Of a stretch of DNA of 64,000 bases, positions 32,823 through 43,950 are shown piece by piece. A program made the translations under genes and the position numbers. The DNA comes from Pseudomaricurvus alkylphenolicus (GTDB lineage Bacteria; Pseudomonadota; Gammaproteobacteria; Pseudomonadales; Cellvibrionaceae). Below the pieces are notes generated by a model. It saw only the letters and a list, made by a program, of their open reading frames with translations. It had not been told where the DNA came from and searched no databases. Each line of letters opens with the position of its first letter. Within the stretch, counting starts at the first letter, position 1. Where the stretch lies: positions 310,001 through 374,000 of the forward strand of contig NZ_JAAQPI010000007.1 of NCBI RefSeq assembly GCF_011683955.1, in the 5' to 3' direction.

Positions 32823-35621
32823 ATGGACAAAACCTACCAGCCAGCGGCTATCGAAAAAAACTGGTACGAGACCTGGGAGAATAACGGCTACTTCAAGCCT
32901 TCCGGCGAGGGTGAGCCTTACTGCATCATGATCCCGCCGCCCAACGTTACGGGCAGCCTGCACATGGGCCACGGCTTCCAGGAATCCATTATGGATGCCT
33001 TGATCCGTTACCACCGCATGAAAGGCCACAATACCCTGTGGCAGGTGGGCACCGACCACGCTGGTATCGCCACCCAGATGGTGGTGGAACGCCAGCTGGA
33101 TGCCGATGGCATCTCTCGCCATGACCTGGGTCGCGACAAGTTTATCGAGAAGGTCTGGGAGTGGAAGGAAGAGTCCGGCGGCACCATTACCCGCCAGCTG
33201 CGTCGCCTGGGCGCCAGCCCTGACTGGTCCACCGAACGTTTCACCATGGACGATGGCTTCTATAAAGCCGTGCAGGAAGTATTTATCCGCCTCTATGAAG
33301 ACGGCCTGATTTACCGAGGCAAGCGCCTGGTGAACTGGGACCCGAAGCTGCACACCGCCGTTTCCGATCTGGAGGTGCTGTCTGAAGAGGAAGACGGCTT
33401 CCTGTGGCACTTCCGCTACCCGCTGACTGACGGCTCGGGACATCTGGTGGTCGCCACCACCCGTCCCGAGACCATGCTGGGCGACTCCGCGGTAGCGGTT
33501 CACCCGGAAGATGAGCGCTACAAGCACCTGATCGGCAAAACCATCACCCTGCCTCTGGTGGGCCGCGAGATTCCCATTATCGCCGACGACTATGTCGACA
33601 TGGAGTTCGGAACCGGCTGTGTGAAGATCACCCCGGCGCACGACTTTAACGACTACGAGATGGGCCAGCGCCACGACCTGCCGCTGATTAACGTGTTTAA
33701 CGACGATGCCCAGATCAACAAGAACGCCCCCGAGAAGTACCAGGGCATGGACCGCTTCGACGCCCGCAAGCTGATCGTCGAGGATTTTGAAGCGCTGGAC
33801 CTGCTGGAGAAGATCGACGATCACAAACTGAAGGTGCCTCGCGGCGACCGTACCGGTGTGGTGATCGAGCCATACCTGACCGACCAGTGGTACGTTAAGA
33901 CCCAGCCCCTGGCGGACGAGGCCATCAAGGCCGTTGAGGGTGGTGATATCGAGTTTGTACCCAAGCAGTACGAGAACATGTACTTCTCCTGGATGCGAGA
34001 CATCCAGGACTGGTGCATCTCCCGCCAGCTGTGGTGGGGCCACCGCATTCCCGCCTGGTACGACGAAGACGGCAATGTCTACGTCGGCCGCAGCGAAGAA
34101 GAGGTACGCGAGAACAACAACATCGCCGCCGACGTTGCCCTGAAGCAGGACGACGACGTGCTGGACACCTGGTTCTCCTCCGGTCTTTGGACCTTCGGTA
34201 CCCTGGGCTGGCCTGAGGAAACCGAGCTGCTGAAGACCTTTAACCCCACCAACGTGCTGGTGACGGGCTTCGATATCATCTTCTTCTGGGTCGCGCGCAT
34301 GATCATGCTGACCCTGTACTTCCGCAAGCAGGTACCCTTCAGCACCGTCTATGTGCACGGCCTGGTGCGAGACAGCCATGGGCAGAAGATGTCCAAATCC
34401 AAGGGTAACGTGCTCGACCCCATCGACCTCATCGATGGCATCGACCTGGAATCCCTGGTGGCCAAGCGCACTGGCGGCATGATGGTGCCGCACCTGCGCC
34501 AGAAGATCGAAAAGCAGACCCGCAAGGAGTTCCCGGACGGCCTGGCCGCCTATGGTACCGATGCCCTGCGTTACACCTATTACTCTCTCGCCAGCACCGG
34601 TCGCGACATCAAGTTTGATGTGGGTCGTATCGAGGGCTTCCGCAACTTCTGTAACAAGATCTGGAACGCCTCACGTTATGTGTTAATGAACTGCGAGGTT
34701 CAGGACGATGAAGGCAATCGCGTCGATGCGCAGGATTGCGGACAGAATGGGTCTGACGATTATGAACTGTCCGTAGCGGATCGCTGGATTGTCTCCAAAC
34801 TGCAGCAGGCCGAGAAGGCCGTTGCCGAAGGCGTTGAGTCCTACCGCTTCGATCTGGCCTCCCAGGCCCTGTACGACTTTATCTGGAACGAGTACTGCTC
34901 CTGGTATCTGGAGCTGTCCAAGCCGATCCTCAACAGCGACGATTTCTCCGCCGCGCAGAAGAAAGGCACTCGCCGCACCATGGTGCGGGTGCTGGAAACC
35001 ACCCTGCGTCTGGCTCACCCGCTGATGCCCTTTATCACAGAAGAGATCTGGCAGCGGGTTAAAGATCTGGCAGGCGCTGAGGGTGACACCATTATGACTG
35101 CGGCGCTGCCCATCTGCGACGACAGCAAGATCGACGAACAGGCCATGACCGACGTGGAATGGCTCAAAGGCGTGATCGAGGGCGTGCGCAACATCCGTGG
35201 CGAGATGAACATCTCCCCGGCCAAGAGCATTCCGCTGTTCTTTGCCAACGGCTCCGACAACGATCAGCGCTGCCTGAACGAGAACACCCTGTTCCTGCAG
35301 AAGCTGGCCAGCCTCGAATCCGCCACTTGGTTGAATGCCGGTGACGAAGCACCTCTGTCTGCCACTGCGCTGGTTGGTGAAATGGAAATTCTGGTACCCA
35401 TGGCTGGCCTGATCGATGTGGAAGCGGAAACCGCTCGCCTGAACAAAGAGATCGACAAGATCAAGAAGGACGTGGGCCGCGTTGAGGGCAAACTCAACAA
35501 TCCCAAGTTTGTCGATAAGGCCCCTGCCGAAGTGGTGCAGAAGGAGAAAGACAAGCTGGCGGATATGCAGTCTGCGTTGGGCAAGCTGGAAGAGCAGATT
35601 GGGAAGTTGGCGGAGTTGTAA
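32823..35621 (+). CDS. valS: Valyl-tRNA synthetase
   Basis: 932 residues from ATG 32823. Class I motifs: [15 protein letters not shown] (HIGH type) near residue 40 and [14 protein letters not shown] (KMSKS) near residue 522; editing domain between them; C-terminal coiled coil rich in Lys/Glu ([21 protein letters not shown]), the tRNA-binding arm of ValRS. Usual full length. A terminator follows at 35646. Confidence 0.98.
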   Translation: MDKTYQPAAIEKNWYETWENNGYFKPSGEGEPYCIMIPPPNVTGSLHMGHGFQESIMDALIRYHRMKGHNTLWQVGTDHAGIATQMVVERQLDADGISRHDLGRDKFIEKVWEWKEESGGTITRQLRRLGASPDWSTERFTMDDGFYKAVQEVFIRLYEDGLIYRGKRLVNWDPKLHTAVSDLEVLSEEEDGFLWHFRYPLTDGSGHLVVATTRPETMLGDSAVAVHPEDERYKHLIGKTITLPLVGREIPIIADDYVDMEFGTGCVKITPAHDFNDYEMGQRHDLPLINVFNDDAQINKNAPEKYQGMDRFDARKLIVEDFEALDLLEKIDDHKLKVPRGDRTGVVIEPYLTDQWYVKTQPLADEAIKAVEGGDIEFVPKQYENMYFSWMRDIQDWCISRQLWWGHRIPAWYDEDGNVYVGRSEEEVRENNNIAADVALKQDDDVLDTWFSSGLWTFGTLGWPEETELLKTFNPTNVLVTGFDIIFFWVARMIMLTLYFRKQVPFSTVYVHGLVRDSHGQKMSKSKGNVLDPIDLIDGIDLESLVAKRTGGMMVPHLRQKIEKQTRKEFPDGLAAYGTDALRYTYYSLASTGRDIKFDVGRIEGFRNFCNKIWNASRYVLMNCEVQDDEGNRVDAQDCGQNGSDDYELSVADRWIVSKLQQAEKAVAEGVESYRFDLASQALYDFIWNEYCSWYLELSKPILNSDDFSAAQKKGTRRTMVRVLETTLRLAHPLMPFITEEIWQRVKDLAGAEGDTIMTAALPICDDSKIDEQAMTDVEWLKGVIEGVRNIRGEMNISPAKSIPLFFANGSDNDQRCLNENTLFLQKLASLESATWLNAGDEAPLSATALVGEMEILVPMAGLIDVEAETARLNKEIDKIKKDVGRVEGKLNNPKFVDKAPAEVVQKEKDKLADMQSALGKLEEQIGKLAEL

Positions 35622-35645
35622 TCCACCGTTTTCCGATCTTCACAA

Positions 35646-35670
35646 GAGGCCGCTTAAGCGGCCTTTTTTA
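35646..35670 (+). terminator. Rho-independent terminator of valS
   Basis: GGCCGCTTAAGCGGCC stem immediately followed by TTTTTT, 25 bp after the stop codon. It also lies just beyond the end of the convergent GGDEF/EAL gene. Confidence 0.9.
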
Positions 35671-35673
35671 TGG

Positions 35674-38646
35674 CTATGCGATTTTCACCGGACGGTGGAT
35701 GCCATAGCCCTGGGCGTAGTCGACGCCAATATCCTTGAGGCAAGCCAGCGTCTCTTTATTCTCTACCCACTCTGCGATGGTTTTTTTGCCCATGACCTGG
35801 GCAATTTCATTGATGGACTTGACCATAGCAAAATCAATTGGATCATCGATCATGTCTTTGATAAAGCCGCCATCGATTTTGATATAGTCTACTGCAAGGT
35901 TCTTAAGGTAACCGAAAGAAGAAACACCACTTCCGAAATCGTCCAATGCAAATTGAAAACCCATTGCACGTAGCTCTCCAATAAATGCGATGGCACTGGC
36001 CAGGTTAGCAATCGTTGCGGTTTCCGTTATTTCAAAGCAAATCTTTTCTGCAGAAACTTTCGAATTGCTGAGTTCGCTTTTGACAAATGCCAAAAAGCTG
36101 CCGTCGCCCAGCGAGAGACCTGACAAATTAATCGTACAGTATCGCATTTTCTCCAACGGTTGACTGTCGCTGCCCAGCCATTGAAATGCCCTGGCAACGA
36201 CCCAGCGATCAATCTGCACGGACAGATCATAGCGCTCCGCTGCCGGCAAGAATGCGCCCGGTAAAATCAGTTCATCTTCTTCCTGCAAACGAACCAACAG
36301 TTCGTAGGCAGGGTATGCTGAATGATCGGACTGAAGGTCAACAATTTCTTGAGCAAATAACTGTAATCGGTTATCCGATATGGCATCTTTTATCCGATTG
36401 ACCCAATTCATTTCTCCGCGCCGGCGGCGAATATCCTGATCATGATCCCGATAGATATGAATGCGATTTCGTCCTGAATCTTTGGCTACGTAGCAGGCGG
36501 CATCTACTGTGCTCATCACCTCGTCGATCGAAAGCGTGTTCGACGTTACCGCAGCAACCCCGATGCTGACACCCACAGAGTATTTTTTCTGCTCCCAGAT
36601 AAAGTGAAATTCCTCAATCGATCGGCGCAGATTCTCGGCGACATGCTCGGCCTGTACGAGATCACAATTCTCCATAAGAACACCGAACTCGTCGCCTCCC
36701 AAACGCGCCAGAGAATCCCCCTTGCGCAGTTTTAGGGCCAGGAACGCCGCCAGATTTTTGAGCAGCGTATCACCAGCCAAATGACCGCAGGAGTCATTGA
36801 TGACTTTGAACTGATCAAGGTCGAGATAACAAACCACATGCTCCATCGGCGTTCCCAGCGATTGCTCCAGCAACCGCTGCAAACGTCGTTCGAATTCGAA
36901 TCGATTGATCAAACCAGTCAGAGAGTCGTGCGATGCCTGATAAGAGAGTTCCTGGGACAATTTGTGACGTTCAGAAATATCTTCAGAGACAATAAACAGG
37001 ATCGGCTGCCGTTGATCGCCCTGAACCAGCCTCGCGGTTTCACGAACCCAAATAATGTCTCCGTTACGGTGCCGTTTTCGTAGCTCCCAGCTGTGAGCTT
37101 CGCCATTGGCCGCAAAACTGTCTGCCAAACCGGCCAGCAGCTTCGCCTTGTCTTCCTCGTGCACCAGATTTGAGAGCTTCGAATTGAGGAGATCATTGAC
37201 GGTGTAACCCAGTTTTTGAGCCCCGAAGGCATTCACTGAAACTATGTTTGCGTCCGCGGAGACCGAAAAAAATATGGAGGGTGTATCGTCATACATTGAC
37301 CTCAAACGTTGCTCGCTTTGGGACAGCGCTTGCTCCGCCAATTTCAGTTCCGTAATGTCTCGGGCACATACCACAACCCCTTCGACTTGACCCTCTGCTC
37401 CGTAGTAGGGATTGTGACGCCCCTGAATGCAGTGAGAGCTGCCGTCGGGAAGATCTCGCCAAAACTCAATGGTATTAACCTCTCCTCTCAACGATCTGTC
37501 CAATACCTCCTTTAGGCCCCCGTGGAATACCTCTTCACCGTGCAGATTAACCACGGTGTCGCCAATGATCTCATCTGCAGGGCGGGCGAATTTCTTAGAG
37601 TAGCTCTGATTGACAGCTCGGTAAACATAGTTGGCATCGACCAATGAGAGCAGGTCATCAGTTGATGCGAGAATCTCCGAGTATAACTTCCAGCGCCTTT
37701 CCGCTCGAACTCGTTCCAGTTCGCAGGAGGCGCGAACCGCATACACCTTCAATATCGCTTCGAGCTTTTCTGCCCGCTCAATGGGAGTCTGGTGCAGAAT
37801 GCAAAGCAAGCCAATCGGGCGGCGGGCGGAATCCAGCAACGGAGCGGCGATAATACCCTCAGCACTGGTTTCCTGAAAGAGCCGGGAGTGTGGGTATTGA
37901 AGCAGGGCTTCTTTGACAATGGTCAGAACCGATGCTTGTCGTAAATCGAGGCTTAAGCCATCCAGAGTGAACTCGCTTGCCTCAAGCTGATGGCCTCTGT
38001 GATAAACCGCCAAAGTTGAAAAACGTTGATCTTCATACTCTTCCAGCTCGGCGATGACCGTATAGTCTGCTCTGAGAATCTCTCCCACCACTTTCGCCAG
38101 CTCAGCGAAGAAGTGCTCATCAGCAGGCAGGTGAAACCCCTTTTGAAGGGACTCGGACAAATGCGACGTGTTGGCTCTTTCGAGTTCAGCCCCACAGCGA
38201 GCAGCGTAAGATTGCAGCACGAAGGTCAACCAATCACGCCGATCAAGCGGTTTGGTATCGAGAATAACAATGTGACCAGAAACGACACCCGTCGAGTTAA
38301 AAACGGGCACAGCCATATAACCAACGGCTTCCAAATCCACCAGGTCCTGATCATAGGGGAAAAGACCCTGTATATTCTCAGGGTAATAGCAGAGATCTCC
38401 ACCAATAACATCTTCGCAAGGAGTGTTTGCCAAGGGGTATTCCATGTTATCGAGCAGTTGATCATGATGGCAGAACGCGAGCATTCTGAGTCGCGTGGTG
38501 GGATAATCACAACACTCGGTAATAAAGGCGTAGCAAACTTCAGCTTCACGAGCTATATTCCTGGCGGCCTGACGAAAAAAATCTCCGCCATCAATAGCAA
38601 CCAAATCATCAATCAAATGGCGGTGATCTGTGGTACCTTGCGACAT
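35674..38646 (-). CDS. GAF/PAS diguanylate cyclase/phosphodiesterase (GGDEF-EAL)
   Basis: About 990 residues from ATG 38646 (MSQGTTDHRH); the frame extends to 38730 and the SD is weak either way. Domains in order: two GAF-like segments (about 20-330), PAS (about 340-470), second PAS with PAC (about 480-590), GGDEF near 647 (ARLGGDEFGVL, intact) and EAL from about 780 (YELLVR in place of EAL; DDFGSGVSSFGYLKNL and KTIAEWVEN intact). Both catalytic sites appear usable, so net output on c-di-GMP would depend on sensing. It is cytosolic, with no membrane segment. Divergent from a receiver-like protein, and its product is the ligand of the riboswitch at 20373. Confidence 0.92.
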   Translation of the reverse strand: MSQGTTDHRHLIDDLVAIDGGDFFRQAARNIAREAEVCYAFITECCDYPTTRLRMLAFCHHDQLLDNMEYPLANTPCEDVIGGDLCYYPENIQGLFPYDQDLVDLEAVGYMAVPVFNSTGVVSGHIVILDTKPLDRRDWLTFVLQSYAARCGAELERANTSHLSESLQKGFHLPADEHFFAELAKVVGEILRADYTVIAELEEYEDQRFSTLAVYHRGHQLEASEFTLDGLSLDLRQASVLTIVKEALLQYPHSRLFQETSAEGIIAAPLLDSARRPIGLLCILHQTPIERAEKLEAILKVYAVRASCELERVRAERRWKLYSEILASTDDLLSLVDANYVYRAVNQSYSKKFARPADEIIGDTVVNLHGEEVFHGGLKEVLDRSLRGEVNTIEFWRDLPDGSSHCIQGRHNPYYGAEGQVEGVVVCARDITELKLAEQALSQSEQRLRSMYDDTPSIFFSVSADANIVSVNAFGAQKLGYTVNDLLNSKLSNLVHEEDKAKLLAGLADSFAANGEAHSWELRKRHRNGDIIWVRETARLVQGDQRQPILFIVSEDISERHKLSQELSYQASHDSLTGLINRFEFERRLQRLLEQSLGTPMEHVVCYLDLDQFKVINDSCGHLAGDTLLKNLAAFLALKLRKGDSLARLGGDEFGVLMENCDLVQAEHVAENLRRSIEEFHFIWEQKKYSVGVSIGVAAVTSNTLSIDEVMSTVDAACYVAKDSGRNRIHIYRDHDQDIRRRRGEMNWVNRIKDAISDNRLQLFAQEIVDLQSDHSAYPAYELLVRLQEEDELILPGAFLPAAERYDLSVQIDRWVVARAFQWLGSDSQPLEKMRYCTINLSGLSLGDGSFLAFVKSELSNSKVSAEKICFEITETATIANLASAIAFIGELRAMGFQFALDDFGSGVSSFGYLKNLAVDYIKIDGGFIKDMIDDPIDFAMVKSINEIAQVMGKKTIAEWVENKETLACLKDIGVDYAQGYGIHRPVKIA

Positions 38647-38897
38647 ATCGTTGACCGGTCTCCGAAGATCTCTTGATTCACAAGTATAAACTATCTCGCT
38701 TACACCATAGCTTCCATGCAATACACACAAAATGTATGGTTATTTTCCGAATCTGAACTTTGCGCTTTTGTGGCCGAGCTTGCCTTACTGAGGGCAAGGT
38801 CTATATTGAAGATACGTCGTTAAACGACCAACAATGGGAAAAAGGCCTGCAATGGATCGCGTGAACAACTATCAATACTGACTGATAACAACGCGAT

Positions 38898-40031
38898 ATG
38901 ACTGACTTAAATGCCACTCCCAACAAGGTTCTGGTACTGGATCACGATGACGCATTCGTCTCCGCGATTGTAGACGCCCTGCACCCCACCGAAGTCAGCC
39001 ATCACCCTGATGGTACCGCAGTGAGATCGGCTGACGGCTTTTCTGAATTCGACCTGATCATTTTAAATGACCAACTGAAGAGTGAAAGTGCCCGTGAGCT
39101 TTGCCGGATTATTCGAAAAAGCGATGAACACATTCCCGTTATATTCGCCTCCTATGAGAGTACCCTGGACTCCAAACTGGAAGCTTATGGTGCCGGTGGC
39201 AACGGCTTTTTCGATAAGGATGAAGAGTTTAAGGAACTGCCTCTGAAGGTCTCTACGCTGATCAGTCATCATCGCGCGCATCAATCGTTGTTGAAAAATC
39301 TGGAAACCAGTAACGAGCTTCTTTTTGCCTCCCAGCAAACCACCGCCCATATCCATGCGATCAATCGATTTATCAATAACAGTAACCAGTGCAAGAATGA
39401 GGAGTCGTTGTTTTGTGTTTTCTTCCATACACTCAAGGAGCTGGGCATAGACGGTGTACTGGAAATCTCCGACTTCGATCGTCGGCCGAGTTTTGGCAGC
39501 ATCAGCCCACTTGAATCAGAAATTCTGCAGATGGCCGGACAACTTCCCCGAGTTCATTCCTTTGGGAAAAGCCGGGCTGTTTTTAACTGGTCCAGCTGCC
39601 GTTTTCTGGTTCGCCATGTGGGTGAGATGATGGATGTACTGGCCATGCTGATGGATGCTTTGGAATTTCGAATTCGTAAATCCAGGGAAGAAGCCCGCTT
39701 GCTCAAGCAGATTTCTGATATCGAGCAGCTTTGCGAAGTCAGCAAGGATTCCGTGGCGTCTTTAGTTCAGGAAATGTCTAATTCGATCAGTGCTGAACTG
39801 ATGTCTCTCGGACTGGTTTCGTCCTTGTGTGAGGAGGAGGAGCAGCATCTGGAAGAAATTATCAGCCGCTACAATGATCAGATTCAAGGCATCCTGTCCC
39901 ATCAGGATGACTACAACCAGCTGTTAAAAAGCACTGTGGATTCCATGCGCGAGGAAAACGAAGGCTTCCGCGCGTTCCTGGATAACATCAAACGCAGCGA
40001 TGAGCAGCAGGATTCGATCGATCTGTTTTAA
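38898..40031 (+). CDS. Receiver-like protein with degenerate phospho-site and coiled coil
   Basis: 377 residues. N-terminal 125 residues follow a response-regulator fold: KVLVLDHDDAFVSAIVDAL, DLIILNDQLKS, FASYEST, GFFDKDEEF. The acceptor position shows Asn-Asp where most receivers have a single aligned Asp, and the conserved Lys is moved, so phosphorylation is doubtful. The rest has a linker with helices and a C-terminal coiled coil (about 265-375), no known output domain. Divergent from the GGDEF/EAL gene with a 250-bp gap, suggesting a common pathway. Confidence 0.75.
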   Translation: MTDLNATPNKVLVLDHDDAFVSAIVDALHPTEVSHHPDGTAVRSADGFSEFDLIILNDQLKSESARELCRIIRKSDEHIPVIFASYESTLDSKLEAYGAGGNGFFDKDEEFKELPLKVSTLISHHRAHQSLLKNLETSNELLFASQQTTAHIHAINRFINNSNQCKNEESLFCVFFHTLKELGIDGVLEISDFDRRPSFGSISPLESEILQMAGQLPRVHSFGKSRAVFNWSSCRFLVRHVGEMMDVLAMLMDALEFRIRKSREEARLLKQISDIEQLCEVSKDSVASLVQEMSNSISAELMSLGLVSSLCEEEEQHLEEIISRYNDQIQGILSHQDDYNQLLKSTVDSMREENEGFRAFLDNIKRSDEQQDSIDLF

Positions 40032-40909
40032 TCTGGTTTGTCGATCAGGGACTTCAAGAGCAACATCGCGTTACTGTGGGCGGACACATTTTCCGGCCAC
40101 ACCGCATATACCGGTATCGGGTCCACGGACCAGTCCGGCAATAGTTCGACTAACTCTGACTCGGTGATTGCCTCATCAACCAGATAGTCCGGCGGTGTCG
40201 CCACACCCAGACCAAATCGACAAAACTGCGTCATCAACTCAACGCTATTCACGCTGACGCAATTCACAAACTGAACGGTGACTGGCTTACGCCCGGGTTT
40301 CTTTAGTGTTCGCTCCCTTGGCAGCATGGACAATCGAATCCACTGCCAATCGCTCAAGTCCCTGGGGGTTTTGGGTGGTGTATGACGGTGATAATAGTCT
40401 GCTGAACACACTAATTTTCTTTCGATGTTCCCCAGACGCCGTGACTTGATGGCGCTGTCCTCCATCGCGCCGATGCGAAAGGCCAGGTCAACCCCTTCCT
40501 GAACGATATTCTGGCGCTCGTCGGTGCTGCTGATCTGTAGCTCAATACCGGGATATTGATGGGCAAAGTCCGCCACTTTGCGTGCCCAAGGGGATCGAAT
40601 CAACACGGAGGGCAGTGCCAGCTTGAGTCGGCCTGAGGGGACGTCCGCTTGAGGTTGCACCTTTGCCAGTCCCGTTCTTGCCAATTCCAGCATCTGCTCG
40701 GCCGATTCAAACAGCTGCTCGCCTTCATGAGTAAGTTTGAGAGAACGTGTCGAACGGTAGAGCAACGCGTTACCCAATCGCTGCTCCAGCTGGGAGATGT
40801 GGTAACTGACAACCGAGGGAGACAGGTCTAAAGACTGTGCAGCCGCCCGGAAAGAACCCAGTCGAACGGTTTCTGCAAATATCGCCATGGAACGTAGGTC
40901 GTCAATCAT
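40028..40909 (-). CDS. LysR-family transcriptional regulator
   Basis: 293 residues. N-terminal winged HTH (MAIFAETVRLGSFRAAAQSLDLSPSVVSYHISQLEQRLG) and periplasmic-binding-protein-like effector domain. Divergent from the LysE-type exporter gene at 41018, the usual arrangement in which LysR activates export of an amino acid. Overlaps the previous convergent gene by 4 bp. Confidence 0.93.
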   Translation of the reverse strand: MIDDLRSMAIFAETVRLGSFRAAAQSLDLSPSVVSYHISQLEQRLGNALLYRSTRSLKLTHEGEQLFESAEQMLELARTGLAKVQPQADVPSGRLKLALPSVLIRSPWARKVADFAHQYPGIELQISSTDERQNIVQEGVDLAFRIGAMEDSAIKSRRLGNIERKLVCSADYYHRHTPPKTPRDLSDWQWIRLSMLPRERTLKKPGRKPVTVQFVNCVSVNSVELMTQFCRFGLGVATPPDYLVDEAITESELVELLPDWSVDPIPVYAVWPENVSAHSNAMLLLKSLIDKPD

Positions 40910-41017
40910 TGGGGAGCAATTTATTATGCAAATTTTTGGAACATAGAGATCTAATTAAACCATATTATAAATCAATAAGCATCAATCTAAACTGATGTCT
41001 CTACTCAAGGAGGCACC

Positions 41018-41638
41018 ATGTTCACCGATATAACCACTACGATTATTGCCATCGGGCTATATGCCCTGTCCATGTCGATCAGTCCCGGACCCGTGAATAT
41101 GCTTGCCCTGTCTTGCGGTGTCCGTCTGGGCCTGCGCAAGGCCATGGGTTTTGTATCTGGCGCGACGATTGGCTTTAGCCTTCTGTTGTTGGCCATCGGT
41201 TTGGGATTGAGCAATCTGGTTGATCCCAGCTCTGTGCTATTCAAGCTCTTGAAGTTTTCGGGGTTGGGGTTCATTGCCTGGATAGGCTTTCGCATCGCCA
41301 CATCTGCGCCTGAGAATGGAGTTATTCAGCATCGAGACACTCAGAATGAACCAACAGGGGGAAGCACCGGTGCCTTCTGGCACGGATTTTTGCTTCAGTG
41401 GTTGAATCCCAAAGCCTGGCTGGCCTGCATAGCAGGGATAGCCGCGTTTGGGGTTTCATCGCTTCACGAACTGTGGGTGTTTAGCGGGATCTACTTCTGC
41501 ATCTGTTATCCATCGATTGCAGCCTGGGCACTTTTGGGCAATCGCCTGCAACAATGGCTGCGGTCATCCCGCAATATGCGGCGTTTTAATCTCGTAATGG
41601 GCCTTTCATTGATACTCGTGGCCACAAGCATGATATGA
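41018..41638 (+). CDS. LysE/RhtB-family amino-acid exporter
   Basis: 206 residues with strong SD AAGGAGG. Six membrane segments and the family opening ALSMSISPGPVNMLALSCGVRLGLRKAMGFVSG, then FLLQWLNPKAW. Expected to export an amino acid or derivative; substrate unknown. The 108-bp gap to the LysR gene is AT-rich and should hold the LysR site. Confidence 0.93.
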   Translation: MFTDITTTIIAIGLYALSMSISPGPVNMLALSCGVRLGLRKAMGFVSGATIGFSLLLLAIGLGLSNLVDPSSVLFKLLKFSGLGFIAWIGFRIATSAPENGVIQHRDTQNEPTGGSTGAFWHGFLLQWLNPKAWLACIAGIAAFGVSSLHELWVFSGIYFCICYPSIAAWALLGNRLQQWLRSSRNMRRFNLVMGLSLILVATSMI

Positions 41639-41779
41639 GGGATAAAGTTGTCGTAACCGCAGGTGAAACAGTTCCCATCCAGGTTCAAGACGAGGATGGC
41701 AACCAGTCTTTGATATATATCCCCCGCGGGCCTATCGGAATTTGGGGCGGCAGCTTTTGGCTACCGCGAATTTTCAGAG

Positions 41780-43927
41780 TCAGAACTTGCGAACAACTTT
41801 ACCGACCACGGAACGCGTCTCGCCGGGGAAGCAATCGCCGCGTACCAGACAGGTGCCGTAGTACTCTTCGTCGGTAAGGTTACGCAGGTTAAGGGTCAGA
41901 TCCCAATCCTGGTTTTCGTAACCCACCATGGCATCAAACAGAGTCGCTCCCTCTGTGACAACCTGACCGTGAATCACAACGCCCGGAGCAACGGTGCTGA
42001 ACTGATTGCTTTCGTTCTCTCCCGCATAGCGTACACCCAGTGCCGCCTTAAAGCCGAGCAGATCCCCTTCAGAAGGTTGGTACTGAACCCAGGCGGAGAA
42101 TTGCTTTTCGGGGATACTGTCAAAGGCTACGCCTTCGGCGCTTTCAGTATCCATAATGGTGAGGTTGGCTTCGACACTGATGTCTTCGTGCACACGGGTA
42201 TGGACTTCCAGTTCAAAACCTTTTGAAGTGCCGACACCTTCCTGCTGGCTGTTAGCCTCCGTGATGAGAGAGGCTGGGTTGGCCAGATTGGTTTCCTCGA
42301 TATCGAAATAGGCAGCCGTGATGTAGGTCTGGCTCCCTTGCGGCTGGTACTTGATACCTGCTTCCCACTGTTCACCTTCGCGGGGTTTCAATGGCTGATT
42401 GGTCAGGCCGTCATTACCGACTACAGGCTCGAAGGACTCCGCATAGCTGATGTAGGGAGACAATCCCATGTCGAAAGCGTAGAGCACACCCGCACTGGCG
42501 GAAAGCGCATAGTCCCCCTGTTTGGGACTGCCCGCACTGCCAGATTTACTGTCGTCATAGCGAAGCCCCAGATTGACCTTCCACTTACCTACGGAAATCT
42601 GGTCATTAAGATAGATGCCGTGTTCTTCGGTGCGAGACTCCGGTGCGTCGTAGCCTGGCTGCAGACTGGCAAATGCTGCAGGCAGTTCACCATTGACGGG
42701 ATTAAAAATATTGATGCTGTCGACACTGCGCAGATAGGTCAGGTTATTGTCCGTAATCACCTCCTGATAAGAAACTCCGGCAAATACCTCGTGCGCCAGA
42801 TTGCCGGTCTCGAACTCGTAACGCATGCGCAGATCCACAGCCAGTTGCTCAGAGCTGGCATCACTCAGGTACCAGGTGCGCTGGCCATTGCCGTCGGCAT
42901 CAACACGCGGTGAAGCACCGTTAAAATCGATCCAGGTCTGGAAATAATCCACATCGGCGTCCTTGTAGCGAATCACGCCTTCTAGGGAAAGTTGATCCGT
43001 AACTTCATGGTTGGCCAACAGACTCACCAAGGTGGAGTCTGTGTTGTAGCGGTTAAAGTCCGGGTGCCCCAGGTAGGCGGAGCTGTCGAGCTGTTGTTGG
43101 GTGGGCTGCGCGCACAAGAAATCCGGGGATACTTTGACGTCACTGCTCAGGCAGCCGCTGGCCTGCAGGGGCAAAAACTGATGCGCCGTATCGGTATCGC
43201 GATCCAGCACTTCGGCCATCAAAGTCACGCTGGTCGTCTCGTTTTGGTAGGTGATGGAGGGCATAAAGATCGCCGCATCATCCTGAACATTGTCAACCTG
43301 GGTGTCCGAGTCGCGATAGAGCCCAACCATACGGAAGTAGAGGTTGTTCGTCAGTTCCAGATTGATATCACCGGAAATCTGCTGGCGATTGTCCGAGCCA
43401 TATTCCACAACGACCTCACCGTCTTTATCGGGGCCGGCGAGCTTGGAAATCGCGTTAACGATACCACCCGGAGTACCTTTACCGTAAAGCACAGAAGCAG
43501 GACCTTTCAGCACTTCCACCTGTTCCAGCATGTACACATCGGAGCGACTGTTGTTGTAAAAGCCAAACAGAACCTGTTGCCCGTCGCGGTACTCAGCAGC
43601 GTCAAACCCGCGGACCTTCGGAAAATCGCCGCGGGTTGAAAAGCCATAGGTGTCACCCATCACACCGGAGGTATAAGCCAGAATATCATCCAGGCTCAGA
43701 GCACCTTTATCGCGGAACATGTCTTCGCTTTCGATCGAAATTGAGCGAGCCGTTTCCAAAATGGGCACCGCTGACTTGGTGGCACCGTAGCGGGAAAGGT
43801 TGCCGACAACGTTGATCTCTTCAATTTCCCCCTCGCTCTGTGCAATGGTGCCTGGTGCAAAAGTTACGGCCTGTACTGCCGCAGCCAGTATGAGGGGTGA
43901 AAAACGTATCCTGCTCCGGTATTTCAT
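41780..43927 (-). CDS. TonB-dependent siderophore receptor
   Basis: 715 residues, SD AAGGGAG. Signal peptide, TonB box (IEEINVVGNLSRYGATKS), plug with KVRGFDAAEYRDGQQ and MLEQVEVLKGPASVLYGKGTPGGIVNAISK, and a barrel ending VGKVVRKF with terminal Phe. The plug signature is that of ferric-siderophore receptors (FhuA/FpvA type, TIGR01783). It follows the small gene at 43951-44430 by 23 bp, and a Fur-like box stands upstream of that gene. Confidence 0.95.
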   Translation of the reverse strand: MKYRSRIRFSPLILAAAVQAVTFAPGTIAQSEGEIEEINVVGNLSRYGATKSAVPILETARSISIESEDMFRDKGALSLDDILAYTSGVMGDTYGFSTRGDFPKVRGFDAAEYRDGQQVLFGFYNNSRSDVYMLEQVEVLKGPASVLYGKGTPGGIVNAISKLAGPDKDGEVVVEYGSDNRQQISGDINLELTNNLYFRMVGLYRDSDTQVDNVQDDAAIFMPSITYQNETTSVTLMAEVLDRDTDTAHQFLPLQASGCLSSDVKVSPDFLCAQPTQQQLDSSAYLGHPDFNRYNTDSTLVSLLANHEVTDQLSLEGVIRYKDADVDYFQTWIDFNGASPRVDADGNGQRTWYLSDASSEQLAVDLRMRYEFETGNLAHEVFAGVSYQEVITDNNLTYLRSVDSINIFNPVNGELPAAFASLQPGYDAPESRTEEHGIYLNDQISVGKWKVNLGLRYDDSKSGSAGSPKQGDYALSASAGVLYAFDMGLSPYISYAESFEPVVGNDGLTNQPLKPREGEQWEAGIKYQPQGSQTYITAAYFDIEETNLANPASLITEANSQQEGVGTSKGFELEVHTRVHEDISVEANLTIMDTESAEGVAFDSIPEKQFSAWVQYQPSEGDLLGFKAALGVRYAGENESNQFSTVAPGVVIHGQVVTEGATLFDAMVGYENQDWDLTLNLRNLTDEEYYGTCLVRGDCFPGETRSVVGKVVRKF

Positions 43928-43950
43928 GATTGCTCCCTTGGTCAGATTTT

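Noticed and set aside
32664-34493. 609-codon minus-strand frame
   Set aside because: Antisense to valS; a by-product of high-GC codon use. Sequence is Val/Gly/His rich with no domain.
41635-41877. 80-codon frame overlapping the lysE stop (ATGA)
   Set aside because: First 40 residues look somewhat protein-like, but there is no SD motif and the second half is antisense to the receptor gene end; too weak to call.
42338-43639. Long plus-strand frames inside the siderophore receptor gene
   Set aside because: Shadow frames of the 715-residue receptor; no independent start signals.
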